DNA of 55,797 nucleotides from a virus, in IMG/VR virus record IMGVR_UViG_3300018410_000011, positions 1-55,797 of that record; one strand, 5' to 3'. Made by a program: the position numbers and the translations under genes. Within the stretch, counting starts at the first letter, position 1, and every line of letters starts with the position of its first letter. Positions 8,626-15,892 of this stretch are shown here, piece by piece. Below the pieces are notes generated by a model, which saw nothing but the letters and a program-made list of their open reading frames with translations, was not told the DNA's origin and made no database searches.

Positions 8626-9225
8626 ATGAATAACTACGAATATAAAATAATATTATCTAAAAATACAGATAATACATTAAATATTAAAAAACAAAACAAT
8701 TTAAATAAAGATAATTTAATATTAATAAATTATCGATTTGAAAAAATGAATATAAAAGATATTGATAAAAATACATATATTTATAAAAACAATGATGAAA
8801 TTGTACAATATAATGATGACGATTTTAATAATTTAGAAATAACCAATAATTATCTATTTTGTTTAATAGATATAAATAATAATATTTCAATATGTGATGA
8901 ATCATTAAAGTTTTGGCATATAGGAAATTTAGATATAAATAATAAAATTAACGAATATTTAATTTATGATGATTTAGTTAAATCAAAATTTGGTTTATAT
9001 ACAAATAATACATTACCAAACAATTCTATTTTTTCAATTATTGAAAAAGAAAAACTATATTATTTACAAATAATTAAAACTAAATATAAAAATATTAAAA
9101 AAATTGGATTTATTATAATTAATAATAATGATATAATTAACAATAATGACATTTATGCTAATTATAATGGTATTAATACCATTATAAACCCAGTAAATTC
9201 AACAATTGATGTTAAATGGATATAG
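8626..9225 (+). CDS. Hypothetical Asn-rich protein
   Basis: A 199-residue protein, very rich in Asn, Ile and Lys, inserted between two methylase remnants. Its 3' end overlaps the ATG of the next gene by ten bases. I see no signal peptide, membrane segment or known motif. The alternating hydrophobic and polar pattern suggests a beta-rich fold. Function not recognised. Confidence 0.5.
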   Translation: MNNYEYKIILSKNTDNTLNIKKQNNLNKDNLILINYRFEKMNIKDIDKNTYIYKNNDEIVQYNDDDFNNLEITNNYLFCLIDINNNISICDESLKFWHIGNLDINNKINEYLIYDDLVKSKFGLYTNNTLPNNSIFSIIEKEKLYYLQIIKTKYKNIKKIGFIIINNNDIINNNDIYANYNGINTIINPVNSTIDVKWI

Positions 9226-9674
9226 TTAAGTATTTAAAGGAACAGATAAAGAATGAGTCAACTTATTCTAAGGATAAATCTAATGCACATGGTGAGGTTT
9301 TTACGCCGCCATCATTAATTAAGGAAATGTTAGGATCTTTAGATGGAGATGCATTTACTGATCCTAATAAAACATTTCTTGATCCATGTAGTGGGAAAGG
9401 TAATTTTCCTGTATTTATTATACAAGCATTGATGAAAGGATTAGAAACACATTTTCCTAAATCTAAACAACGATATAGGCATATTATTGAGAATATGTTA
9501 TATATGTGTGAATTTCAAAAAGAATCAGCAATATTTATTAATGATTTATTTGGTATGGATGGTGAATTTAAAGTAAATTTATATGTTGGTGATACATTAA
9601 AATTACCAGATGATTTCTTTGATTTATCATATGAAGATAGAAAAATTAAATATCCTGAAAATGTTATTGCATAA
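9216..9674 (+). CDS. N-terminal adenine methylase fragment with intact SAM motif
   Basis: This 152-residue protein has GEVFTPPSLIKEML and the SAM-binding motif I FLDPCSGKGNFPVF (about residues 53-66), plus a YVGDTLKLP segment that binds the adenosine end in related enzymes. It stops before the NPPY catalytic motif. It is thus complementary to the 7412 product, which has NPPY but no motif I. It ends in SYEDRKIKYPEN, and a near copy of that ending recurs in the small fragment at 11656. A strong terminator follows directly. It may be a truncated gene or one half of a split enzyme. Confidence 0.65.
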   Translation: MDIVKYLKEQIKNESTYSKDKSNAHGEVFTPPSLIKEMLGSLDGDAFTDPNKTFLDPCSGKGNFPVFIIQALMKGLETHFPKSKQRYRHIIENMLYMCEFQKESAIFINDLFGMDGEFKVNLYVGDTLKLPDDFFDLSYEDRKIKYPENVIA

Positions 9675-9704
9675 AAAAAGTCACAATTAATTGTGACTTT
9701 TTTT
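9673..9704. terminator. Bidirectional intrinsic terminator
   Basis: A perfect palindrome: seven A, GTCACAA, TTAA, TTGTGAC, seven T. It lies between the convergent genes ending at 9674 and 9718 and can serve both strands. Confidence 0.9.
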
Positions 9705-9717
9705 ATATTATATTTAT

Positions 9718-9993
9718 TTAATATCTACCTGATGATTTTAAACCTTTCCAACCATCTTTTACTGATTTAAATACATCATTTAATTTCTTTTCATTATTTT
9801 TAAGTGCTTCGAATGATGTGATAGTAAGTAATTCATTTACTTGAACTTCTAAACCATCATCAAAATATGAAGATGGTAATTCACCTTCTCTACTTAATAC
9901 TAATCTTAATTTACTAAAATAAAATCTTACAAAAGATTTAAATTTTTTAATTAATTTTTGATTTTCTGGAGTTTTATAATTTAAATTTGACAT
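9718..9993 (-). CDS. Small hypothetical protein
   Basis: A 91-residue protein starting MSNLNYKTPENQKLIKKF, mixed charge and probably helical, with a basic aromatic segment (SFVRFYFSKLRL) and a Gly/Lys-rich C-terminus. I know no family. It is transcribed alone on the minus strand, from a host-type promoter about 50 bases upstream to the shared terminator at 9673-9704. This suggests an early or middle single-gene unit. Confidence 0.6.
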   Translation of the reverse strand: MSNLNYKTPENQKLIKKFKSFVRFYFSKLRLVLSREGELPSSYFDDGLEVQVNELLTITSFEALKNNEKKLNDVFKSVKDGWKGLKSSGRY

Positions 9994-10035
9994 ATCTTTT
10001 AAGTTTTAAATTTTGTTATTATTAATTGAACAATA

Positions 10036-10043
10036 CAAATATA
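10036..10043 (-). promoter_or_regulatory. Bacteroidetes-type -7 element, minus strand
   Basis: CAAATATA on the plus strand is TATATTTG on the minus strand. It begins 50 bases before the ATG of the 9718-9993 gene, leaving room for a 5' untranslated leader. Confidence 0.55.
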
Positions 10044-10090
10044 ACAATAATATATGAATCGAGGTACTTTTTATTAAATATATTATGTTA

Positions 10091-10102
10091 TTTAATATAT
10101 AA
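10091..10102 (+). promoter_or_regulatory. Candidate late promoter (TTTAATATATAA)
   Basis: An exact copy of the repeated motif, starting 17 bases before the ATG at 10108 of a capsid-leader gene. Confidence 0.5.
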
Positions 10103-10107
10103 TTTAT

Positions 10108-10645
10108 ATGATAACAACAATTAATGAATACAAATTAATTAATGAAAAATTTGTAAATTTATGGAATAAAGAAGATATGAAGTTATATATTGATGAAGTA
10201 TTTTCTTTAATGATTAAAGCATACGAATCTATTGGTGGTTTTTTAACAGCAAAATCGGCTGATGAATTATGTGAAAAAACTGATTTAATTAAAATAATAA
10301 AAAGAAATGGAAAGATTAGTGCTGTTTCTTGTTATAAAGTATCTTCTTTCGGAAGAAAAATTAATATGTGGTGCGACTAATGCTACAGAACAAGGTAAAA
10401 AAGATTTGTTATCTATTATAAAAGAAGATATAACTCAAATAAAAAGAAATTCTTATTCTGAAGTTAGTGGTAAATTAGAACACATATATTTAAAATATGG
10501 TGCGACTGTTGTACAAAATTATTTGGTATCTGATATAATAGGAAAAGATATAATTATTGATAAAACAGATGATTTTCATTATTATAGAGAAATTAAAGGA
10601 CAATTACATAGAAAATTATTAGTAGGAAATATTAATAAGTCATAA
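10108..10645 (+). pseudogene. Capsid-leader protein, split by a poly-A frameshift
   Basis: The first frame (10108-10380) starts MITTINEYKLINE and runs through CYKVSSFGRK. The continuation (to 10645) is in the next frame and reads LICGATNATEQGKKDLLSII and onward to EVSGKLEHIYLKYG. Removing one A from the A5 run at 10356-10360 joins them into one protein of about 178 residues reading FGRKLICGATN. From memory the joined protein resembles an acetyltransferase-like family of large phages with the same GATN...GK and EVSG pattern. Either the gene is broken, the homopolymer is misread, or slippage lets both forms be made. An ATG at 10307 could start the second half alone. Confidence 0.65.
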
Positions 10646-10670
10646 ATAATTGTTATATTTGCTATATGAA
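10612..10670 (+). repeat. 59-bp direct repeat, copy 1
   Basis: Identical to 10970-11028. It covers the last codons of the frameshifted leader gene, a TATATTTG promoter and an ATG at 10666. That ATG now opens only a 16-residue reading frame. Confidence 0.9.
10654..10661 (+). promoter_or_regulatory. Bacteroidetes-type -7 element in repeat copy 1
   Basis: TATATTTG starts 12 bases before the ATG at 10666. The downstream frame is only 16 codons long, so this promoter copy probably drives the leader gene at 10753 or nothing useful. Confidence 0.5.
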
Positions 10671-10711
10671 AATAATATTTAGTTATACAATTAATTTTTA
10701 TGTGAAAATTA

Positions 10712-10723
10712 TTTAATATATAA
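10712..10723 (+). promoter_or_regulatory. Candidate late promoter (TTTAATATATAA)
   Basis: An exact copy of the motif, starting 41 bases before the ATG of the leader gene at 10753. Confidence 0.5.
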
Positions 10724-10752
10724 TAAAAAATAATAAAATCACTAAATAATTT

Positions 10753-10971
10753 ATGATAACAACTATTAATGAATTTAAACAATTTATGAATGAAAATAAA
10801 ATAACATTACAACAAGATAGCGCTGATAAAATAAAAATAACGTTAGATGAAAATATTATTTTAACACATGCAAAAAAAATGTTTAAAAAAATAAAAACAA
10901 TGAAAGATGTTTATGGTTTAGGTTCTATTGATTATAATAAATTAATTAAACATTTATCAAAAATTAATTAA
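10753..10971 (+). CDS. Small capsid-leader protein
   Basis: A 72-residue protein starting MITTINEFKQFMNE, with a possible cleavage after MNE that would leave about 58 basic residues (KKMFKKIKTMKD). Small basic packaged proteins are typical of T4 internal proteins, which is the likely role (inference). The gene lies exactly between the two copies of a 59-bp direct repeat, so it looks like a cassette inserted by duplication. A late-type motif precedes it. Confidence 0.65.
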   Translation: MITTINEFKQFMNENKITLQQDSADKIKITLDENIILTHAKKMFKKIKTMKDVYGLGSIDYNKLIKHLSKIN

Positions 10972-11028
10972 AATTATTAGTAGGAAATATTAATAAGTCA
11001 TAAATAATTGTTATATTTGCTATATGAA
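10970..11028 (+). repeat. 59-bp direct repeat, copy 2
   Basis: Identical to 10612-10670 and shifted by 358 bp. It begins at the last two bases of the stop codon of the 10753 gene and ends in the first codons of the esterase gene, so it supplies that gene's promoter and start codon. Confidence 0.9.
11012..11019 (+). promoter_or_regulatory. Bacteroidetes-type -7 element, leaderless spacing
   Basis: TATATTTG starts 12 bases before the esterase ATG at 11024. It is part of repeat copy 2. Confidence 0.6.
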
Positions 11029-11626
11029 CATTTTATATTTACACGGATTTCAATCATCATCAAGTAGTAATACAATTAATTACTTGAAAAATAATATTAG
11101 TAATGATCACGTCGTGTTCAGTATTGATTTACCACATCAACCAGAATTAGCAATTAATCTTATAAGTGATACTATAAAAAAATTAAAAATAGATATTATT
11201 ATTGGTACTAGTTTAGGAGGTTTATATGCTTATAATTTTGAAATGCCTAGAATATGTATTAATCCAGCTTTTCAATTTGATATGAAGCCAGGAATTTATA
11301 AATATTTGAATCCTAGAATTAATAATGAAACACATTTTTCAATTGATTATAATGATGTTTTATATTTAAAAAAACTTAAAGAATCATATAAAAATAGATT
11401 ACCGATTGATGAATTACATTATACATCATATATTTTAATTGGTAATAATGATGATGTAGTTAATTTTGATAAATTATCAACATATACAAATATTTATGAT
11501 GAAATTATTTATGATGATTTTGAACATAGATTAACTACTGAAATTATTGATAAACATATTTTTAATTTAATTGATAAATTAGATAAAGTTATCGAAACAA
11601 TAAAAAATTATGGTATTTCTGATTAA
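11024..11626 (+). CDS. YqiA-like alpha/beta-hydrolase esterase
   Basis: This 200-residue protein has the layout of the YqiA (UPF0227) esterase family. The N-terminus is ILYLHGFQSSSSSNT, the nucleophile motif is GTSLGGLYA (Ser near residue 66), and FEHRLT near residue 166 supplies the catalytic His. The length is normal for the family. The substrate is unknown. The protein has no capsid leader and starts at a host-type promoter with leaderless spacing, so it probably acts in the cell early in infection. Confidence 0.8.
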   Translation: MNILYLHGFQSSSSSNTINYLKNNISNDHVVFSIDLPHQPELAINLISDTIKKLKIDIIIGTSLGGLYAYNFEMPRICINPAFQFDMKPGIYKYLNPRINNETHFSIDYNDVLYLKKLKESYKNRLPIDELHYTSYILIGNNDDVVNFDKLSTYTNIYDEIIYDDFEHRLTTEIIDKHIFNLIDKLDKVIETIKNYGISD

Positions 11627-11655
11627 AATATATAGATGTATCTAATGTTACTTAT

Positions 11656-11766
11656 ATGTCTTATTTATTTAATAATTCGAAATTTGATGGTGACATAATC
11701 AAAAGTTATGAAGAAAGAAAAATTAAATATCCAAATAATTGTATAAATTTTATAAATGAAAATTAA
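11656..11766 (+). pseudogene. Small remnant related to the methylase fragment end
   Basis: A 36-residue frame containing SYEERKIKYPNN, which matches SYEDRKIKYPEN at the end of the methylase fragment at 9216. Nothing else of a methylase is present. It is probably debris from the same kind of gene. Confidence 0.4.
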
Positions 11767-11794
11767 TTTATATTATAACTAAAAAATTATATTA

Positions 11795-12802
11795 ATGGCA
11801 GAAGTTAGAAAAAGATTGTTTTATAGTAAAAATTCAAAAGTAATAACTATATATTCAGATAATACAAAAAAAGAAAGATATGTTAATTTACATGATTTAT
11901 GTTTAAGCGATTGTACAGTACTTGTAACAAATAATTTAGAATTTAATCAAGTAAAAAATAATTTAACAAGTCTTGGTTATTATTCTTATGATTTATTTAT
12001 GTATGATAGTAAACGTGGATATATATCTATATCATACGGTGTAAAGATAGATTGGGAATATTATCATGTACGTAATCCATTTAATAAACCAACGTATTGT
12101 TATAGTATAAATTTCTCAAGTTATTTAAATGGATTATGTATATTACTTTCTTTATCAGATTATTTGGAATTAATAGAAATAAAACTAGAAGAAAAAGCAA
12201 AAAGAAAACAATTTAAACAAAAACAAGAAAAATTTAATTCATTATCTTTTGAAGAAAAATTAAAATATTTTAGCCATTTAGATATAACGCATATTAATAA
12301 AACAATTATAGAAAATTTACATTTATTAATATTTACAAAAAGTGATGAATTTGAAGAAACAATAAACAGTAAATATTATTTTAATAAATTACAAAATGAT
12401 ACTAGACAAGTATTACATAAATTAGTTCCATTAAAAAATGATGATATTATTGAAATAGATGCTATTGATAATGAATTAGAATTATATCTTGATATAACAA
12501 AATATTTTTTTATTATTGCACCAAAATTTTATAACATAACACGTCCATTAAGTTGTAATTTAACATTTAATGAAACACTTAAAATGATAGATGTATGTCC
12601 ACAATTGTTGGATTCACCTAAAGAAACTTCTATATTATTAGTTATTAAATCACAATTTGATAGTGTAATTAATAATATTAAAAAATTAGGAATAGATATT
12701 ACAATACGTGAATTAATGAAATATCTTAAAAATGAAGATAATATAAATTATAAAAATACTTATAAAGCATATAATTTATTAATTTCTAATAATCATATAT
12801 AG
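11795..12802 (+). CDS. Hypothetical protein with central coiled segment
   Basis: A 335-residue protein with no family that I recognise. The N-terminal 130 residues look mixed alpha/beta and rich in Tyr. A highly charged helix (KLEEKAKRKQFKQKQEKF, about residues 130-147) follows, and the C-terminal half is helical with repeated Leu/Ile positions. There is no leader, signal peptide or membrane segment. It stands alone between a methylase remnant and a convergent leader gene. Confidence 0.6.
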   Translation: MAEVRKRLFYSKNSKVITIYSDNTKKERYVNLHDLCLSDCTVLVTNNLEFNQVKNNLTSLGYYSYDLFMYDSKRGYISISYGVKIDWEYYHVRNPFNKPTYCYSINFSSYLNGLCILLSLSDYLELIEIKLEEKAKRKQFKQKQEKFNSLSFEEKLKYFSHLDITHINKTIIENLHLLIFTKSDEFEETINSKYYFNKLQNDTRQVLHKLVPLKNDDIIEIDAIDNELELYLDITKYFFIIAPKFYNITRPLSCNLTFNETLKMIDVCPQLLDSPKETSILLVIKSQFDSVINNIKKLGIDITIRELMKYLKNEDNINYKNTYKAYNLLISNNHI

Positions 12803-12853
12803 AATAGAAAATGAAAAGTTATGCAGTAGGAACAAATATTGATGTGAATATTA

Positions 12854-13099
12854 TTAATGATTTTCTATTTTTTGTAATTCTGTATAATAATTAGGCATTT
12901 CAGTTAAATGATCTAATGCAATTTCTTTAGCTAAATTTTTATCACTAGTGTGTTCTAATTCAACATTAATTCCTTTTTTAAGTTCATGTTGTATATTTGA
13001 AATAGTTGTATTGTGTTTACTGGCAATATCTTCTATAGATAAATTATCACCAATTCCACCTTTTAAATAATTTTTAAATTCGTTTATTGTTGTTATCAT
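12854..13099 (-). CDS. Capsid-leader protein with a DUF5661-like domain
   Basis: The 81 residues start MITTINEFKNYLKGG. Unlike most of its relatives this leader has no (L/I)-x-E site, so it may stay uncut. The body contains GINVELEHTSDKNLAKEIAL followed by DHLTEMPNYYTEL, which matches my memory of the small DUF5661 family (EHT...A..IA.DHL.E...YY..L). That family is widespread in phages and some bacteria, and its function is unknown. A late-type motif lies 25 bases upstream. Confidence 0.7.
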   Translation of the reverse strand: MITTINEFKNYLKGGIGDNLSIEDIASKHNTTISNIQHELKKGINVELEHTSDKNLAKEIALDHLTEMPNYYTELQKIENH

Positions 13100-13123
13100 A
13101 TTATATTTATGTGATTAATAATT

Positions 13124-13135
13124 TTATATATTAAA
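13124..13135 (-). promoter_or_regulatory. Candidate late promoter (TTTAATATATAA)
   Basis: An exact motif on the minus strand upstream of the leader gene starting at 13099. It lies back to back with the host-type element at 13145 that serves the divergent gene. Confidence 0.5.
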
Positions 13136-13144
13136 AAATATAAT

Positions 13145-13152
13145 TATATTTG
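13145..13152 (+). promoter_or_regulatory. Bacteroidetes-type -7 element
   Basis: TATATTTG followed by TAAATAATTAAAA. The motif starts 44 bases before the ATG at 13189, which is the longest spacing of the set. Confidence 0.55.
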
Positions 13153-13188
13153 TAAATAATTAAAAAGTACTAATTAAATATAATAAAT

Positions 13189-14043
13189 ATGGAAGTAATA
13201 CACGCACAAATATTTGATGTTAAAAATGCGTTATTTAAACAGAAAGCATCAGTAAAAAGTAAATTAACAACAGTTTCATGTAATAATAAAGATAATTGTT
13301 CTTTATATAAAAAAGGTCAATGTTCTTTAGTTGGAATGTTTCAAGATAAATGTGTATACGGTAAAAAAGTATCTATAGACGGATTTACTAGAAAAGCATC
13401 TAAATATAATTCATGGATAAATGATAATAAAGAACAATATAAAGATGTTTTTAATAAATTAAAGTCAGCAACAAAAAAAATGGCTATTGTTGGTGATTAT
13501 ATTTATTTACCATATTCACATTTAAATATGAATAAGAAATTACCATTTAATAATTTTGGTGGATTTATGAATGATGGTGATAAATATATGTTATTAAAAG
13601 ATTTTACTGATGAGGTAATTTTTTCAATTATTACATTTTCACCACAAGCATTAATGGGTGGAACAATTAAATCATATGCAAAAGAAGTAGTTCCTGATTT
13701 CATTACACATATAATAGAAGTGTTTCCTGATAAAGTTAAATCTTTCTTAATGAAATATCCAAATATGGAATTTATGTTTGTTATTAGATCTCCTATTGGT
13801 CGAAAAGCATTATTAGAATCATTAAAACCCGGAACAGTTATTACAAAATATCATGATTCTGATAAATTAAATACACAACATTGGACATGGGATGGTGAAT
13901 ATATTACATCTACAGATTGTGGATATTCTTTTTCTGTTGTTGAATTTGATACAGTAGAGGTAAAATTAAAACCTAAAGAAAATACAGCGGTTGTTATTAC
14001 TGATAAAAATCAAACAGATCAAGATACAATTTATATAGATTAA
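13189..14043 (+). CDS. Cys-cluster hypothetical protein
   Basis: A 284-residue protein. Near the N-terminus it has four cysteines (C31, C37, C45, C55) with spacing that could bind zinc or an Fe-S cluster. The middle contains AIVGDYIYLPYSHLNM and an aromatic, hydrophobic part. A WTWDGEYI segment lies around residue 230, and the tail is acidic. I do not recognise the family. It heads a run of small genes ending at the terminator at 15012, and it has a host-type promoter, so it may be expressed early or in the middle phase. Confidence 0.65.
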   Translation: MEVIHAQIFDVKNALFKQKASVKSKLTTVSCNNKDNCSLYKKGQCSLVGMFQDKCVYGKKVSIDGFTRKASKYNSWINDNKEQYKDVFNKLKSATKKMAIVGDYIYLPYSHLNMNKKLPFNNFGGFMNDGDKYMLLKDFTDEVIFSIITFSPQALMGGTIKSYAKEVVPDFITHIIEVFPDKVKSFLMKYPNMEFMFVIRSPIGRKALLESLKPGTVITKYHDSDKLNTQHWTWDGEYITSTDCGYSFSVVEFDTVEVKLKPKENTAVVITDKNQTDQDTIYID

Positions 14044-14045
14044 AT

Positions 14046-14435
14046 ATGTATAAATATAAACCAATTGTAGAAATAACAGATATAGCTAAAAAAATTATAT
14101 TAAAAAATAAAAAACAAAAAAAATATAGTTATAAAAAATGGTATAATATTGCATTTGATGAAAGTCTTAAATATGATGGTGATTATGTTAAAGCAAAAAA
14201 AAATGCTCTTTATGCTAGAGAAATGCATAAACTTTTATATAATGATTTTAAAACAGAATTTAAAAACAGAAAAAAATATAAAACATTTATAAATTATTCT
14301 GATATGGGCGAATATTATTGCTATATTGAATTTGATACTAAAAAAGATAGTAATACTAATTATCATAATAGTTATGATTTTGATTCAGATTTAAATAATA
14401 ATGGTACGTATTGGCATACTAGTGCTGATCTATAA
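14046..14435 (+). CDS. Hypothetical basic/acidic protein
   Basis: A 129-residue protein starting two bases after the previous stop, so probably co-transcribed. The first 90 residues are strongly basic and probably helical (KKIILKNKKQKKYSYKKW). The end is acidic and Asn-rich (YDFDSDLNNN) and finishes in TYWHTSADL. I recognise no motif. Confidence 0.55.
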   Translation: MYKYKPIVEITDIAKKIILKNKKQKKYSYKKWYNIAFDESLKYDGDYVKAKKNALYAREMHKLLYNDFKTEFKNRKKYKTFINYSDMGEYYCYIEFDTKKDSNTNYHNSYDFDSDLNNNGTYWHTSADL

Positions 14436-14491
14436 TTTTTTATTTAATATAGTAAAATAAATAATGAAAAAATATTAATACCTGTAACACA

Positions 14492-15007
14492 ATGGGATTA
14501 GTAAAAAAATATAAAGAATTAATGTTAAAAAAAAAAAATATGGAAGTAATAAATAGTTATCAAAAAGAAAAATTAATTAAAGGAAAAAAATACTGGACGT
14601 TTTACACATTTACATCGAATAGTGGTAATAGCTTTTCTGAATATGTAAAAGTATTTCAAACTGAAGTATTAAGTAAAGGTCCTAGATTTATATTTGATGT
14701 TGAGAATGCACAAACAACAGAAAGATTTAAATCAAAATTAAATACATATATGAATGGATATGGTTTAGCAACTTGTAATTTTTATGAAACTGAAGAAGAT
14801 GCTAAATTAGCGCATGATATGTATATCATATCATTTAGTAAATCTTTAAAAGGTAGTCATAAAGAAAAAATATTAAAAAAATTATATGATAACTCTTTAA
14901 TTATTATTGAACCTATAGAAAAAGATTCTATAAATTGGTATAACTCTTTATCTGATAAAGAAAAGACATATTTAAAATGGATTAAAGATTATTATACAAA
15001 AATTTAA
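14492..15007 (+). CDS. Hypothetical protein
   Basis: A 171-residue protein that I do not recognise. It has a beta-rich segment (KKYWTFYTFTSNSGNSFSEY) and a helical C-terminus ending TYLKWIKDYYTKI. An alternative ATG at 14540 follows a run of twelve A residues and would remove 16 very basic residues. I kept the first ATG, but either is possible. The gene ends just before a strong bidirectional terminator. Confidence 0.55.
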   Translation: MGLVKKYKELMLKKKNMEVINSYQKEKLIKGKKYWTFYTFTSNSGNSFSEYVKVFQTEVLSKGPRFIFDVENAQTTERFKSKLNTYMNGYGLATCNFYETEEDAKLAHDMYIISFSKSLKGSHKEKILKKLYDNSLIIIEPIEKDSINWYNSLSDKEKTYLKWIKDYYTKI

Positions 15008-15011
15008 ATAA

Positions 15012-15045
15012 AAAAAAACATATGATTATAATCATATGTTTTTTT
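15012..15045. terminator. Bidirectional intrinsic terminator
   Basis: The 20-bp palindrome centred on CATATGATTATAATCATATG is flanked by A and T runs. It lies between the convergent genes ending at 15007 and 15064. Confidence 0.9.
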
Positions 15046-15063
15046 ATTTTTTAATTAAAATTA

Positions 15064-15840
15064 TTAATCTTGTCTTAATACATAACCTTCTTCGGAACAA
15101 AAATCTACCATTTTATTTAGTCCTGTTGAACCATAAGGTCCACCTGGATTAAAATTATAGAAAGATACAGTATTTGGTTGAAAAATTACATTAATAGATT
15201 CTTTTTCGTAATATATATATGATTCTAATTTAGTTTCTTTAATATCGTTATATGAATTTTCTTGGAATAAAAATAGTGCCCATCCTGGTTGTTCATTTTC
15301 ATTAGCCATAACATCAAATCCCATTCTAAAATATCCACGTTCGTGATTATTTAAATCTTTATTTTTAATTTCAGATGATAATATATTAATAGAATTTTGT
15401 ACATCATTATCATCAACCGTACTAAAATTTTCGTTATCTTCTTCAGGTGACCCAGAATCTCTATATATTTCACCAGGAATATATGCTAAAAAACACTCTT
15501 GACTATCATAACCTTTTTCTTCAATCCATCTACTGAATTGTTCGGCATTGTTGTAAATTTTATTTATAGAATCACCACCAGATGTTAATCTATCCATCCC
15601 TAAAGATTTAATCCAATTAGGTATTAATTCTCTATGGAATTTTGTATATGTATTATTTAGATTACCAGGACCTACATGCAATGATGTGAATATAGTACCA
15701 CTTTCAACTAAAGAAACTAATATATCTAAATCTTTTAAATCTGTTAAATTATTTAACACACCTTTTAAAATTTCATATGTTGAATCATTTTCTATATTTT
15801 CTCTAATATATTTTTTAAACTCGTTAATATTTGTTATCAT
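15064..15840 (-). CDS. Large capsid-leader protein, unknown cargo
   Basis: A 258-residue protein with the leader MITNINEFKKYIRE, which ends in IRE and fits the (L/I)-x-E cleavage rule. The cargo contains GTIFTSLHVGPGNLNNTY, an RWIEEKGYDSQECFLAYIPG segment and a Gly/Pro-rich end (FNPGGPYGSTGLNKM). It is mixed alpha/beta with a single obvious His-containing motif. I cannot assign a family. A late-type motif lies 18 bases before the ATG. It is probably packaged and injected (inference). Confidence 0.65.
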   Translation of the reverse strand: MITNINEFKKYIRENIENDSTYEILKGVLNNLTDLKDLDILVSLVESGTIFTSLHVGPGNLNNTYTKFHRELIPNWIKSLGMDRLTSGGDSINKIYNNAEQFSRWIEEKGYDSQECFLAYIPGEIYRDSGSPEEDNENFSTVDDNDVQNSINILSSEIKNKDLNNHERGYFRMGFDVMANENEQPGWALFLFQENSYNDIKETKLESYIYYEKESINVIFQPNTVSFYNFNPGGPYGSTGLNKMVDFCSEEGYVLRQD

Positions 15841-15858
15841 TTTTTTTCTTTTTTTTTA

Positions 15859-15870
15859 TTATATATTAAA
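15859..15870 (-). promoter_or_regulatory. Candidate late promoter (TTTAATATATAA)
   Basis: An exact motif on the minus strand upstream of the leader gene at 15840. It is divergent from the host-type element at 15881. Confidence 0.5.
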
Positions 15871-15880
15871 AAAAAAAGAT

Positions 15881-15888
15881 TATATTTA
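15881..15888 (+). promoter_or_regulatory. Variant -7 element (TATATTTA), leaderless spacing
   Basis: TATATTTA starts exactly 12 bases before the ATG at 15893. This is the same spacing as the four canonical leaderless cases and supports that ATG as the start. Confidence 0.5.
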
Positions 15889-15892
15889 CAGC

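Noticed and set aside
9216-9674. Complete methylase
   Set aside because: No NPPY motif is present and a terminator follows the stop, so only the SAM half is there.
10666-10716. 16-residue frame after repeat copy 1
   Set aside because: It is best explained as the start of a gene displaced by duplication; too short to call.
12811-12894. 27-codon frame MKSYAVGTNIDVN...
   Set aside because: Too short, overlaps the end of a convergent leader gene, and shows no motif or ribosome site; probably chance or debris.
15686-15892. Upstream extension of the 15893 gene
   Set aside because: It runs through a divergent gene and two promoter motifs; the promoter spacing and composition fit the ATG at 15893.
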